The notes: generated by a model from the letters alone, not told the origin. A stretch of 64,000 nucleotides of DNA from Akkermansia muciniphila (GCA_943331445.1 CALQLO010000001.1:62001-126000); one strand, 5' to 3'. Counted from the first letter of the stretch, positions 42,199 through 51,762 are shown. A program made the numbers and translations.

Positions 42199-43044
42199 AT
42201 GTCCCAGCCCCAGCCCGGCCCAGGCGAGAACGTCATCTCGCTCCAGAATATCAGCCGTAATTTCTTCACGGCCCTCCAGCGTCAACATGACATGCTGGCC
42301 TTCAGCATCGCCGGTTTACATACCGCTGATCCGAAGGCCTACGACCACTTCTCCACGCTCACCCGGGTGATGCCCGTGCCGCAGGCTCACTTGCCGGCGG
42401 ACCAGATGCTGGCGTATGCGCGAGGCTTGATGCTGCGCACGACCATCAATGATCTGCTCACGCTGTCGGCTGAATGCATGGTGCAATGCCACCTGCTTTG
42501 CCTTTTTATCCGCGAGCAAGGCCATCAACGTGAGCGCAACCCGATTATTGAAAAGAATATCGGCGACAAACAGCAGGCCTTCATTCGGATGACCCTGCAG
42601 GATCGCTTCACTGAGCTGGAGGAATCCTTTGGTATTGTTTGCGAACTCGAGGACGGCGTCTTCAGCCTCGCCGCCGCTCTTCGCGTTATCGCTCGCGGCG
42701 GCCTCGTTACGAATGATGATATTACCCCGGATGGTGCACTGACTTTGGAATTTAAAGCCATGAAGGACTTCGAACTCTCGGCTGAAGAGCTTGCGGCGGC
42801 AGCGGCTCAAGCTGGTCCGGGTGAGGCGGTTGAAGGTGTCGTCAAAAATGACGCCCTGGGTGATACCAAGCCGAAGACGGTGGCTCGCCTAACCGACACG
42901 CAGCGGACCTTCCGTCCCGGCGAAATGCTCGATTTGTCTGACAATGAATTACTGGGACTGAATATCACCGTCGCCAAATTCGTCGATGGTCTCCTTCGCT
43001 CGGTTGATCACTTCGGCCGCGCTCAGCTCGGCGAAGGCTCCTAA
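42199..43044 (+). CDS. Conserved-looking hypothetical protein
   Basis: I do not recognise this 281-residue protein. It has no signal peptide or long hydrophobic segment and appears cytoplasmic and helical. Visible features are an N-terminal helix (ISRNFFTALQRQHDMLAFSIAGLH), a central Cys/His-containing stretch (SAECMVQCHLLCLFIREQGHQRERN), an acidic Ala/Glu-rich linker (SAEELAAAAAQAGPGEAVEG) and a C-terminal LGLNITVAKFVDGLLRSVDHFGRA helix. It begins six bases after the methyltransferase stop and ends three bases before the MFS gene, so it is part of the same unit. Codon use resembles the neighbours, which argues for a real gene. Confidence 0.65.
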   Translation: MSQPQPGPGENVISLQNISRNFFTALQRQHDMLAFSIAGLHTADPKAYDHFSTLTRVMPVPQAHLPADQMLAYARGLMLRTTINDLLTLSAECMVQCHLLCLFIREQGHQRERNPIIEKNIGDKQQAFIRMTLQDRFTELEESFGIVCELEDGVFSLAAALRVIARGGLVTNDDITPDGALTLEFKAMKDFELSAEELAAAAAQAGPGEAVEGVVKNDALGDTKPKTVARLTDTQRTFRPGEMLDLSDNELLGLNITVAKFVDGLLRSVDHFGRAQLGEGS

Positions 43045-43047
43045 GTA

Positions 43048-44313
43048 ATGAACGAGGCGGCGGCACCCCCACGTCGGGCGTGGCTCTGGGTCACTGCGGC
43101 TTATTTTTTTCAGGCCATTCCAGCTGCGGTCCGCGATGAGGCCTTGCCGGTCGCATTAAAAAATACGGGTTATGCCGACAAGGATATCACTCGGGTTGTC
43201 GCGTGGCTCGGTTTAATCTTTGGCTTTAAAATTCTATTGGCACCGTTGGTCGCAGCCTTCCGGCCGCGCCACTTTATCCTGTGTGCGGAGTTGGCCGTTT
43301 CGCTTCTCCTCGGCGTCCTTGCCCTGCAGGTCGCTGCTGAACACCCATCATCCCCCATGATTATCGGGAGTCTGATTCTGCTGTCTTTTGTGGCTGCCGC
43401 GCATGACTTCGCCCTCGACGGGTATTTTGTTTCGGCACTCCCGGATCAGATGCGTGCTACCCATGCAGGCTTCCTTAACTTTGCTTCTAAATTAGGCATG
43501 GTGTTCGCTGGCCCCGGTCTGATCTGGCTGGCCGGACGCATCATGGATTACGGGCCACAAGCCGCCCAAGCTTGGTCGTGGGCATTAGCCGCCGCTGCCC
43601 TTCTCGCCTTGCTGGCCATGATGGCCAATGGTTTGGGCTTACGAAATGAATCAATATTATCGAAGGATGCTGGGACGGTGCGCGAGCGCTTTAGGGAGAT
43701 GGGCGAGGGGCTGAGCAAGCTCTTTACCGACCCAAGGTTATGGGCGGTATGTGGACTCATTTTATTTTACCGTGCCAGCGAAATTCATATGGCCAAAATC
43801 CTTCCGCTTTTTGCGACTTCGACCACGCAGGGCGGACTGGCTTTGACCAATGAGACCTACGCCCTGATGCGTATTGCCACGGCGGTATGTGGCCTCGCCC
43901 TTGGCGGAATTATCGGTTCGCAGGTTGTGGCCCGTTTAGGCTTAGGGCGCTCCTTGATTCCGCTCGGTATCGCCATGCATGTACCTTTGGCGGCCATCGC
44001 TTGGTTGGCCTCGACGGGCTCGCATGACCTTCGGTTTATTGGAGCCGTCTTTTTCGTCGAATACTTAGCCTATGGCGCCGGATTATGCGCGCTACTGCTC
44101 GCCATGATGAAGCTGGCTTCGGGTCCAGGCGCGGCCGTGCGCTACGCAGCACTTTCGACCTTTGCCCTCCTGGCTAACTATCTCCCGGGTCTTTGGGCGG
44201 GTTCCCTTTCCGATCAGCTTGGCTACGCCCAATACTTCATGTTTGCGCTGAGCCTTGCGATCCCGGGCATCGTTTCGGCCTGGGTCGCGAAGCGGCACTT
44301 CCCAGAGGCCTAA
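43048..44313 (+). CDS. MFS transporter, AmpG-like
   Basis: This 421-residue membrane protein has about 12 predicted helices. The N-terminal layout (VTAAYFFQAIPAAVRDEALPVALKNTGYADKDI) and the loop AAAHDFALDGYFVSALP match the AmpG / PAT branch of the major facilitator family. AmpG imports anhydromuropeptides for cell-wall recycling; other PAT members move acetyl-CoA or siderophores. No ampD or nagZ gene is adjacent, so the substrate is open. It ends directly at the stop of the convergent M16 protease. Confidence 0.78.
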   Translation: MNEAAAPPRRAWLWVTAAYFFQAIPAAVRDEALPVALKNTGYADKDITRVVAWLGLIFGFKILLAPLVAAFRPRHFILCAELAVSLLLGVLALQVAAEHPSSPMIIGSLILLSFVAAAHDFALDGYFVSALPDQMRATHAGFLNFASKLGMVFAGPGLIWLAGRIMDYGPQAAQAWSWALAAAALLALLAMMANGLGLRNESILSKDAGTVRERFREMGEGLSKLFTDPRLWAVCGLILFYRASEIHMAKILPLFATSTTQGGLALTNETYALMRIATAVCGLALGGIIGSQVVARLGLGRSLIPLGIAMHVPLAAIAWLASTGSHDLRFIGAVFFVEYLAYGAGLCALLLAMMKLASGPGAAVRYAALSTFALLANYLPGLWAGSLSDQLGYAQYFMFALSLAIPGIVSAWVAKRHFPEA

Positions 44314-46866
44314 TTACTCTTTCGGTACGACGATCAGTTCCTGTTCAAGCTTGGCGTCGAGGTAGCGCTTGGCAAATGCCTGCACCGCCGCTGCGTCTGT
44401 CAGGTTCATGCGGCGTTCCCACTCGGCGTCAAAATTAGCGCCCAGGCCGGCGACTTCACGAATGAGTGCACCTTGCATGCGGGCCCCGGCGGACTGTCGT
44501 CCTTGGCGGCGGGACACGCGCATGCGGCGCTTGGCATCCTCAATCTCATCCTTGCCGAATTGACCTTTGCGCAGGCGGTCGAGTTCCAGTCGCATCTCTT
44601 TGACGACTTCCTGGGCTGAGGCGGGGGCGGTGCCGGCGAAAAGGTAGAACATGCCTTGATCGACAACCTCCACGCGGGAGGCCCCGACAAAATAAGCCAT
44701 CCCCTTCTCCTCGCGGACACGTCGGAAAAGGCCGCTGGCCATGCCGCTGAGTAGTTCTTCGGTGACATTGGCAGCGACCACGGAGTCCGGACCGAAGCCA
44801 CAATGCGGAAAGGCAATGGCCACGACCGCTTGCTCGCCCTTGGCATGCTCGAGGAGGCGGCTGGCACCCTGGGGCAGGTGCCGCGGTAGGCCTTTGCGTT
44901 GCAAGAGGACTTTAGGCAGGCTGCCGAAGCGTTCCTTGATGAAATCTATGGCCGCTTGTCGGTCAAAGGCGCCACTGATTCCGACAACGAGATTGTCAGC
45001 CACCACCAAGGTGCGATGCAGCTCGCTGAGGTGGGCCGGCTGGATGCGGGCGAGGGTTTCGGGGGTGCCGCAGGCATCGACGCCCAATGGGTGCTCGCCG
45101 AAGAATTGACGCTGTAAACGGAGGCGAGCCTTCTCGACGATATCATCTTCAGCTTCGCGACAGGCATTGATTGTCGCAGCACGCTCAAGAGCGACGGTTT
45201 CCGGCAGGATGCTTGGGCAAAGCACCCCGTCGGCTACGAGCTCAGCGATTCGATTGAAGTCTGAACTGAGCGCCTCGCCCCAGAGCCCGCAGGAGACCTG
45301 CGATCCGTGGTCCGCAAAGGTGGCCCCCATGCTATCCACTGCTTGCGCAATTTCCTCTTTACTTCGCTTGGCGGTATCGCGGGCGAAAAGCGTGGAAAGG
45401 AGTCCCGTTGTCCCCCGGAAGTCGGCGGCTTCATAGGCCGCGCCTGCTGACAGGAAAACCCCGATGCCAGCCTTCGGAATGGTAGCGTCATGCTGAAGGA
45501 CGACCCGGACACCGTTATCCAGTACGAGGGTCTCGAACTTATCGGGAGTGTTGGCCGAGGGTGGGGCTGAGACCCCGGCTTCCGTGCGGGCACCCTTCAT
45601 CGTGCCGTAAGTAACCGCCTCGGGCTTGAACCATCGACGCGCTTCCCTGGTCAGGTCATCCGCGGAAAGTCGGGCTAGGTGTTCCACCCCTCGTTGCGGC
45701 CAGTTGATGTCGTGACCAATCGCCGCGGCGTAGGCGTTGCGCGAGGTGATGCCATGGATGTTTTTCTGGCCATTCACCATGCTGACTACGGATTGGCGGC
45801 GGACTTTATCAAACTGTGCCGGGGTGACGCCTTTCTGCAGGAGCGAGTCAATGACCTCACCGATGGCTTTTTCAATCGCACTGGCCGACGCGGCCGCCTC
45901 TGCCGACCAGCTGCACCAAGCGAGCCCGAACTCGCGAACTCCAAAAGCGGAAGCGTCGATCGACAATACCAGTTTCCGTTTCTCACGAATCTCATCCCAA
46001 AGGAGCGAGCTATTACCGGCGCCGAGAACGCCAAGGAAAAGGTCGACGGCGGTGCGACCTTCGTCGAAGAGGCCGGGCACCCGCCAGCACGCCACCCCTT
46101 TGGAGGTATTAATCTCGCGGGCTAAATCAGTGCGGCGGATGCCCCCTTGCGGGGGTTCGATCGCCGCCGGGGTTTCAATGAGGGGCTTGCGACCGAAGCG
46201 ACCAAACCAACGTTCCGCCGCCTCAAAGACCAATTCCGGCTCCATGGATCCACCAATGGAGAGCACGACATTGCTCGGGACGTAGCGTTGAGCGTGGTAA
46301 CTACGTAAGTCTTCCGGGCTGATGCGCACGAACAAGTCGCGATGTCCGATGACGGGTTGGCGGAAGGCATGTGCGCGTACCGCCTCCTGGAGGACATTCT
46401 TGGCGAGAACTTGATCGTGCTCATCATCGCACATGGCAATCTCCCGGAGAATCACTTCCCGTTCCATCTTGGCATCGGCATCGGTGATGAGTGGATCGAA
46501 GACCATGTCAGCGATGGCTTCCATGGCGGTCTCGAAGCCCTCTTGCGGTGCATCGATATAATAAACCGTCCGGTCAAAGGTCGTGTAGGCGTTGGAATTG
46601 CCTCCGCAGCGATGCACGGCATCGGTCAATTCGCGATTCGTGAAGCGGCCCGTGCCCTTGAAGACCATGTGTTCGAGGTAATGGGAGATGCCGGAGCCCT
46701 CCCATCTTCCCTCATGCATACTCCCCGTGCGCACCCAGGCTTGGACGGTGCACAGGCCGATACCCGGACGATGCGAATAAATGACTTCGAGCCCATTATC
46801 GAGGACGCGACGCACCGGAAGTGGGCCAGCGATCTCATGGAAACTCAGGCCTTCAAGATGAGACAT
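44314..46866 (-). CDS. M16-family zinc metallopeptidase (fused two-unit form)
   Basis: This 850-residue protein contains two M16 (pitrilysin/insulinase) units. The first has the inverted zinc motif HYLEH (His62, Glu65, His66), with the third ligand region in EREVILREIAM about 75 residues later, so it is the catalytic half. The second unit begins at about residue 425 (VLDNGVRVVLQHDATIPKAG) and lacks HxxEH, as in non-catalytic partners. REEKGMAYFVGAS near the end is the conserved R..Y-type substrate pocket. No signal peptide is visible, so it is probably cytoplasmic. It is a single gene on the minus strand with a 238-base gap to the divergent prfB. Confidence 0.9.
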   Translation of the reverse strand: MSHLEGLSFHEIAGPLPVRRVLDNGLEVIYSHRPGIGLCTVQAWVRTGSMHEGRWEGSGISHYLEHMVFKGTGRFTNRELTDAVHRCGGNSNAYTTFDRTVYYIDAPQEGFETAMEAIADMVFDPLITDADAKMEREVILREIAMCDDEHDQVLAKNVLQEAVRAHAFRQPVIGHRDLFVRISPEDLRSYHAQRYVPSNVVLSIGGSMEPELVFEAAERWFGRFGRKPLIETPAAIEPPQGGIRRTDLAREINTSKGVACWRVPGLFDEGRTAVDLFLGVLGAGNSSLLWDEIREKRKLVLSIDASAFGVREFGLAWCSWSAEAAASASAIEKAIGEVIDSLLQKGVTPAQFDKVRRQSVVSMVNGQKNIHGITSRNAYAAAIGHDINWPQRGVEHLARLSADDLTREARRWFKPEAVTYGTMKGARTEAGVSAPPSANTPDKFETLVLDNGVRVVLQHDATIPKAGIGVFLSAGAAYEAADFRGTTGLLSTLFARDTAKRSKEEIAQAVDSMGATFADHGSQVSCGLWGEALSSDFNRIAELVADGVLCPSILPETVALERAATINACREAEDDIVEKARLRLQRQFFGEHPLGVDACGTPETLARIQPAHLSELHRTLVVADNLVVGISGAFDRQAAIDFIKERFGSLPKVLLQRKGLPRHLPQGASRLLEHAKGEQAVVAIAFPHCGFGPDSVVAANVTEELLSGMASGLFRRVREEKGMAYFVGASRVEVVDQGMFYLFAGTAPASAQEVVKEMRLELDRLRKGQFGKDEIEDAKRRMRVSRRQGRQSAGARMQGALIREVAGLGANFDAEWERRMNLTDAAAVQAFAKRYLDAKLEQELIVVPKE

Positions 46867-47080
46867 GGTGCTGGTATGCCACGCTCCCGGCCGGGTGCAA
46901 GTGCGAGTGGGTTCAGGCTCGCCGTGGTGAGCGGACTCCTGGCGGCTTTAATCCTGAGGAAAGACTGCCCATCTGGTCGGTGCCCCTCCCTTCGTCGCGC
47001 CCAGGGGGCATGGCTTAATCTGACATTGAAAACGGCTTATCGGCACCGTATGTCCAACGCTCGCTTCGGGCTAAACCGAC

Positions 47081-47104
47081 CGCTCACCCTTCCCCTTCCG
47101 CTCC
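47081..47104 (+). promoter_or_regulatory. Pyrimidine-rich, SD-less leader of prfB
   Basis: Of the 24 bases before the prfB ATG, 21 are C or T; the exceptions are two G and one A. No Shine-Dalgarno-like purine run occurs within 20 bases. This is one of the clearest examples of the unusual leader style seen at several genes in the window. Confidence 0.45.
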
Positions 47105-48250
47105 ATGTACATCCCTCCCGAAATCCGTGCCGACCTCGAGGAAGTCGAACGTCGTGCCGGCTATCTCTGGAAGTTCCTCGATGTCGCGGGGAAGCAGGTC
47201 ATGATTGCTAAGCTGGAAGAGCAGATGGGAGCCCAGAGTTTCTGGGATAGCCAGAAGGCCGCCCAGAAAGTCATTTCAGAATGTAACGGCTATAAAACTG
47301 TAGTCGCCCCACAGGTGGCTTTTCGCCGCCAGATCGAGGACGCCAAAACCCTCGCCGAATTGATTACGGAATCCCCCGATGGTACGGCCGATGCCGAAGT
47401 CGAAGAACTCCGCAAGCTGGGCACCGATCTTTTGGCCGCAGTCTCCGAGTTGGAAATCGCCTCCTTCCTCTCTGGCCTGCACGATAAGTCCAATGCCATC
47501 GTGACCGTCAAGGCGGGCGCTGGCGGCACGGAGTCCAACGACTGGGCCGATCTGCTTTTCCGAATGTACACCCGCTGGGCTGAGCGTCGCGGGTTCAAGG
47601 TTGAGGTCGAAGATATCGCCGAAGGTGAAGGTGCCGGTATCAGCCAAGCCACCTTCCGCCTCGAGGGTCCCAATGCCTACGGCTACGTAAAGGCTGAACG
47701 CGGTGTCCACCGCCTCGTCCGTATTTCCCCGTTTGATGCCAATGCCCGGCGGCACACTTCCTTTGCTTCCGTCGACGTAGTCGCGGAAATTGACGACGAT
47801 ATCGACATCGAAATCAATGAAGCCGACCTCCGCGTGGACGTCTACCGTTCCAGTGGCAAGGGTGGCCAGCACGTCAATAAGACGGAGTCCGCCGTCCGCC
47901 TTACGCATATTCCGACCGGGCTGGTCGTGGCGTGTCAGCGCGAGCGTTCTCAGGTGAAAAACCGTGCCCTCGCGATGAAGATTCTGCGTGCCCGTATTTA
48001 CGAAAAGACGCTCGATGATAAGCGAGCGGAGATGGAGAAATACTACGGTGAAAAAGGTGACATCGGCTGGGGTAACCAGATTCGTTCTTACGTCTTCCAG
48101 CCTTATCAGATGGTGAAGGATCTCCGGACGGGGGTCGAAACCGGCAACATCCAGGCAGTCATGGACGGCGATATTGACGCGTTCATTAACGGCTGGCTCC
48201 GGGCTGGCGGGCCACGCACCCGCAATAAGGATATCAAGATCGACGACTAA
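47105..48250 (+). CDS. prfB: Peptide chain release factor 2 (no programmed frameshift)
   Basis: RF2 terminates translation at UGA and UAA. The stop-codon recognition tripeptide Ser-Pro-Phe is at residues 208-210 ([15 protein letters not shown]), which is RF2-specific. The catalytic GGQ is at 253-255 ([12 protein letters not shown]). The frame is continuous from MYIPPEIR: where E. coli prfB has the CUU UGA C frameshift site around codon 25, this gene reads KFLDV in frame. The autoregulatory +1 frameshift is therefore absent. The 381 residues are slightly longer than the 365 of E. coli. The next gene starts 15 bases downstream. Confidence 0.95.
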   Translation: MYIPPEIRADLEEVERRAGYLWKFLDVAGKQVMIAKLEEQMGAQSFWDSQKAAQKVISECNGYKTVVAPQVAFRRQIEDAKTLAELITESPDGTADAEVEELRKLGTDLLAAVSELEIASFLSGLHDKSNAIVTVKAGAGGTESNDWADLLFRMYTRWAERRGFKVEVEDIAEGEGAGISQATFRLEGPNAYGYVKAERGVHRLVRISPFDANARRHTSFASVDVVAEIDDDIDIEINEADLRVDVYRSSGKGGQHVNKTESAVRLTHIPTGLVVACQRERSQVKNRALAMKILRARIYEKTLDDKRAEMEKYYGEKGDIGWGNQIRSYVFQPYQMVKDLRTGVETGNIQAVMDGDIDAFINGWLRAGGPRTRNKDIKIDD

Positions 48251-48265
48251 TCGTCGCCCCGTGCC

Positions 48266-49654
48266 ATGCCTTCGCGGGACACCCTTCGTCACAAGCTTCT
48301 CGATACTCCTCTGTTCGCAGAGAAAATCTGGAAGCTTTCGCCGGAGCCCTGGCCCATTACCGAGGCGCAGCTCCGTGACATCAAGCGCATCGGTGCCGCC
48401 TGCCTGAGTTATCATCGCGCCCTTGAGCGGCTCTACGTCCGTTCTTTCACCGGCAAAAAGATTCTCCGCAATCGGGAAGTCTATGCCCCGTGGGTCGCCG
48501 AATACCTTGATCGGTATAAGCCCGCAGGGCTCATTGCCCATGGTCGTCACCGAGCCGTGAAAGGCCAGTGCCCCGTCGTCTTGCGTCCTGATCTGTTGAT
48601 CACCGAGCAGGGTTTCACGATGACCGAGTTGGATAGCGTGCCCGGCGGCGTCGGGCTGACGGCTTACCTTAACGAGGTCTACGCCGAGGATTTTTCCCGC
48701 GTCATCGGATCATCGGCCATGCCAGATCGGTTCATGGCTTCCCTTGCTCGCCTGACCCCGCAGGAGAAATTCCCGCTCGTGGCTATCGTCGTCAGTGACG
48801 AGGCCGCCACCTACCGGCCGGAGTTCGAATGGCTCGGCGAGAAACTTCGCTCGCTCGGTCACGATGTCCATATTATCGCCCCCGCCCAGATCATGCAGAT
48901 GGGTGACGGTTCGTATATCCCCGTCGATGGGGCACCTCGACGTGTCGATATTCTCTACCGTTTCTTCGAGCTCTTCGATTTGGCCAACGTCAAGGGCGCA
49001 GACGGTATTTTCAACGCCGTCGAGGCTGGCACGCTGACCCTCACGCCGCCGATGAAGGCGTTTCAGGAAGAGAAACTCGGGCTCGCCCTCCTCCATCATC
49101 CTCAGCTTGCCGAATTCTGGAAAGAAAACTTACCCGAAGACCATCACGAGGCGCTTTTCCGCATCGTCCCGCAGACTTGGATCATGGAGAAGACCGTGTT
49201 GCCGCCGACCGCCGTCTTGCATGCCCCGGGAATCGCCGGTCGGCCAATCCGCGAATGGACCGAGCTGGCGGAGGCTTCCCAGAAGGAGAGGAATCTTATT
49301 ATCAAAGCCAGTGGCTTTCATGAAACCGCCTGGGGTGCCCGCAGCGTGACGCTCGGTAGTGACGTCTCCCGCGAAGAATGGCTCGAAGCAATCGAGAACG
49401 CCTTAAACCCCGAGAACGAGACTTTCCATGTGATGCAAGAGTATCACAAGCCGTCACGGTTAACCCACCCGGTCTACGCGGATGACGGGTCGATTGTCCC
49501 CGCGGAAGGGCGCGTGCGCCTTTGCCCTTATTTCTTTGTTAACGGCGATAGCGTCGAGATTTCAGGTATCCTTTCGACGTTCTGTCCGGCGGATAAGAAG
49601 ATTATCCACGGGATGAGCGATGCGGCCTTGCTTCCCTGCCATCTGGTTCCTTGA
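48266..49654 (+). CDS. Unknown protein with ATP-grasp-like features
   Basis: This 462-residue soluble protein is not assigned to a family with confidence. The middle and C-terminal parts show ATP-grasp-like features: VVLRPDLLITEQGFTMTELDSVPGGVGLTAYL resembles the acidic substrate/metal region of circularly permuted ATP-grasp or glutathionylspermidine-synthase-like proteins, and RNLIIKASGFHETAWGARSV resembles an ATP-binding lysine strand and loop. FFELFDLANVKG and TLTPPMKAFQEEKLGLALL lie between them. It follows prfB by 15 bases and precedes the DsbD-like gene by 48 bases. A carboxylate-amine ligase activity is a hypothesis only. Confidence 0.6.
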   Translation: MPSRDTLRHKLLDTPLFAEKIWKLSPEPWPITEAQLRDIKRIGAACLSYHRALERLYVRSFTGKKILRNREVYAPWVAEYLDRYKPAGLIAHGRHRAVKGQCPVVLRPDLLITEQGFTMTELDSVPGGVGLTAYLNEVYAEDFSRVIGSSAMPDRFMASLARLTPQEKFPLVAIVVSDEAATYRPEFEWLGEKLRSLGHDVHIIAPAQIMQMGDGSYIPVDGAPRRVDILYRFFELFDLANVKGADGIFNAVEAGTLTLTPPMKAFQEEKLGLALLHHPQLAEFWKENLPEDHHEALFRIVPQTWIMEKTVLPPTAVLHAPGIAGRPIREWTELAEASQKERNLIIKASGFHETAWGARSVTLGSDVSREEWLEAIENALNPENETFHVMQEYHKPSRLTHPVYADDGSIVPAEGRVRLCPYFFVNGDSVEISGILSTFCPADKKIIHGMSDAALLPCHLVP

Positions 49655-49702
49655 GGCGTTCCCCGCCTTGCTTCCGGTCGGCTTAATGTCCAAGGTTGGT
49701 TC

Positions 49703-51742
49703 ATGCGACTCCTTGCCCTCGGATTGCTCACGCTCACGACCTTGGTCGTCGATCTGGCTGCCGCCGTGCGCACCAAGGTTGACCTCGTCAACCTCACCCC
49801 CGAAATCCGCGCGGGCGAGAAAGCCCTGCTCGCCCTGCGTTACCGTTGTGACCCCCATTTCCATATCTATTGGAAGAATCCCGGCGATGCCGGCGCCTCC
49901 CCGACCGTCGAATGGTCTGAGAAGTCCGGCACGGCGATCAGCGATTTCATCTGGCCCGGCCCAAAGTTTCTAGATCAATCGGGCGTCTATAATTTTGTCT
50001 ATGAAGCCGAGACTTTGATTCTACTCGAAGTGGCGATACCTGCAGGCAAGACGGGGCAGGTCACGCTTAAGGGGAAGGCTGAATGGTTAGAGTGCGACGA
50101 CAAGGGCTGCTGGCCGCATGACTCCTTGGTGGAGCTGACGGTTAACGTTGGGGCGGGGAACGCTGCCCAGAAGTACGACCCCAAGCTTTACCCAACCCTG
50201 CGTCCCTCCTTGGCCGTGAATGGCAACAGTGACGGAAAGTTTCTCACGGTGGACCTTCCCTCTGGACGCAAACTGTCGGACATCTGGTTTCCAGACCGAA
50301 ACTTCGTCACCCCTAACGCCGCGATTAAACAGAAGGTCGTCGACGGAAAATTAACCTTTGAACTTAAGGAAGCGACCGAGACATTGGCCGCCGGCCCCGT
50401 GATTTTCACGACTCGCTCCGAAGATGGTGGGTTCGTTGACATTCACGTCAAATTAGACGGTTCGGCTTCGAAAGGGGCTGCCCCGACTGGGTCCGATACT
50501 CACAAGGGGTCGAGCGGTGATTGGCTGGCGTGGACGCCAGAAGCCCAGGCTGCCGCTTTGGCTGAGGGCAAGATCGTCTACATCGATTTCACGGCCCGCT
50601 GGTGCGCCACCTGTCAGGTTAACAAACGTGTCTATACTCAGGATGACGTAAACAAGGCCTTTGCCGCCAAGGGCATCGTCCGCCTCAAAGCCGATTGGAC
50701 CAAGAAGGACGATGTCATCGCGACTGAGCTACAGAAGTACGGACGCACGGGTATTCCGCTCAATGTCATTCTGCGCACGGGGCAGCCTCCGGCGATTCTT
50801 TCGGAAGCCCTCACCGGCACAGAAATCATTGCAGCCCTGAATGCTGTCTCAGCGGGTAAGCCCTACCAAGCTGTAGCTACCAGCCACACGTTCTTCACCT
50901 GGCTCCTGCTCGCTTTTGGCGGTGGAGTCTTGCTCAACTTGATGCCCTGTGTGTTCCCGATGATCGGCTTGAAGGTTCTGGGGTTTGCCCGGGAAGCTGG
51001 TTCGACCCGTCGGACGATTGTACTGCACGGCGTGCTCTATTCGCTTGGGGTGATTGTGAGTTTCCTCGCGTTGGCGGGCTTGATTATCGCGTTAAAATCT
51101 GGCGGGAGTTCCGTTGGCTGGGGTTTCCAAATGCAATCTCCGGGCTTCGTCCTGGGCACCTGTATCCTGATGATTGTCCTTGGCCTTAGTCTGGCTGGGA
51201 TTTTTGAAATTGGCACTGGCCTCGCGGGCACGGCCGCCGAGGCGGATGGTAAGGGTGGTTCGTGGGGGGCGTTCTTCTCGGGAGTGCTCGCAACGGCGGT
51301 GGCGACCCCTTGTACGGCCCCAGGGCTCGGTGCGGCGCTTGGCTTCGCCTTGGACAAGGATCGGTCCACCGCGGAGACACTCCTATTCTTCACGGTCATC
51401 GGCCTGGGGATGGCTCTACCATACCTCTTTCTCTCAATCTTCCCCCGCCTCGCGGCTTTGTTGCCTAAGCCTGGCGAATGGATGGAGACTTTAAAGCAAG
51501 CGATGGCTTTCCCCTTATTTGCCTATGCGCTGTATCTGCTCTGGGTGCTCAATGCTCTCGTCGATGACGCGGCGTGGGTGCGCGACGCTTCACTTGGCAT
51601 GGCTGTCTTGGCTTCGGCTTGCTGGATCTGGGGACGCTGGGGCGCCCCGCATCGCACGGATCGCGAGCGCCTCTATGGTAAAGGCCTCGCGGCCTTATTG
51701 TTCGTTGGTACGCTCGGATATCTCTACGCTGGATTGAACTAA
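49703..51742 (+). CDS. DsbD-family thiol:disulfide interchange protein with internal thioredoxin domain
   Basis: This 679-residue protein has a signal peptide (about 1-21). An N-terminal beta domain carries a Cys pair (WLECDDKGCWPHD, Cys131 and Cys136). A thioredoxin-like domain with active site WCATC (301-304) covers about 275-385. A DsbD/CcdA membrane domain then starts near 398, with its two conserved cysteines in LNLMPCVFPMIGLK (Cys416) and VATPCTAPGLGAALGFALD. In E. coli DsbD the thioredoxin domain follows the membrane domain; here it lies before it. The protein should carry electrons from cytoplasmic thioredoxin to periplasmic thiols. A bidirectional terminator follows. Confidence 0.88.
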   Translation: MRLLALGLLTLTTLVVDLAAAVRTKVDLVNLTPEIRAGEKALLALRYRCDPHFHIYWKNPGDAGASPTVEWSEKSGTAISDFIWPGPKFLDQSGVYNFVYEAETLILLEVAIPAGKTGQVTLKGKAEWLECDDKGCWPHDSLVELTVNVGAGNAAQKYDPKLYPTLRPSLAVNGNSDGKFLTVDLPSGRKLSDIWFPDRNFVTPNAAIKQKVVDGKLTFELKEATETLAAGPVIFTTRSEDGGFVDIHVKLDGSASKGAAPTGSDTHKGSSGDWLAWTPEAQAAALAEGKIVYIDFTARWCATCQVNKRVYTQDDVNKAFAAKGIVRLKADWTKKDDVIATELQKYGRTGIPLNVILRTGQPPAILSEALTGTEIIAALNAVSAGKPYQAVATSHTFFTWLLLAFGGGVLLNLMPCVFPMIGLKVLGFAREAGSTRRTIVLHGVLYSLGVIVSFLALAGLIIALKSGGSSVGWGFQMQSPGFVLGTCILMIVLGLSLAGIFEIGTGLAGTAAEADGKGGSWGAFFSGVLATAVATPCTAPGLGAALGFALDKDRSTAETLLFFTVIGLGMALPYLFLSIFPRLAALLPKPGEWMETLKQAMAFPLFAYALYLLWVLNALVDDAAWVRDASLGMAVLASACWIWGRWGAPHRTDRERLYGKGLAALLFVGTLGYLYAGLN

Positions 51743-51762
51743 GGCGCGTACCGTCGGTGCAC

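Noticed and set aside
46957-47045. RNase P RNA-like words (GAGGAAAG near 46957 and GGCTTATCGG near 47034)
   Set aside because: They resemble conserved regions I and V of bacterial RNase P RNA and can form a short P4-like pairing. They are only about 80 bases apart, the GTCC core is changed, and no other conserved region is present. I treat this as coincidence in the M16-prfB gap; a covariance-model scan would decide.
47276-48550. Long minus-strand open frame across prfB and the next gene
   Set aside because: It is antisense to the RF2 core including the GGQ region. It is a shadow of biased codons.
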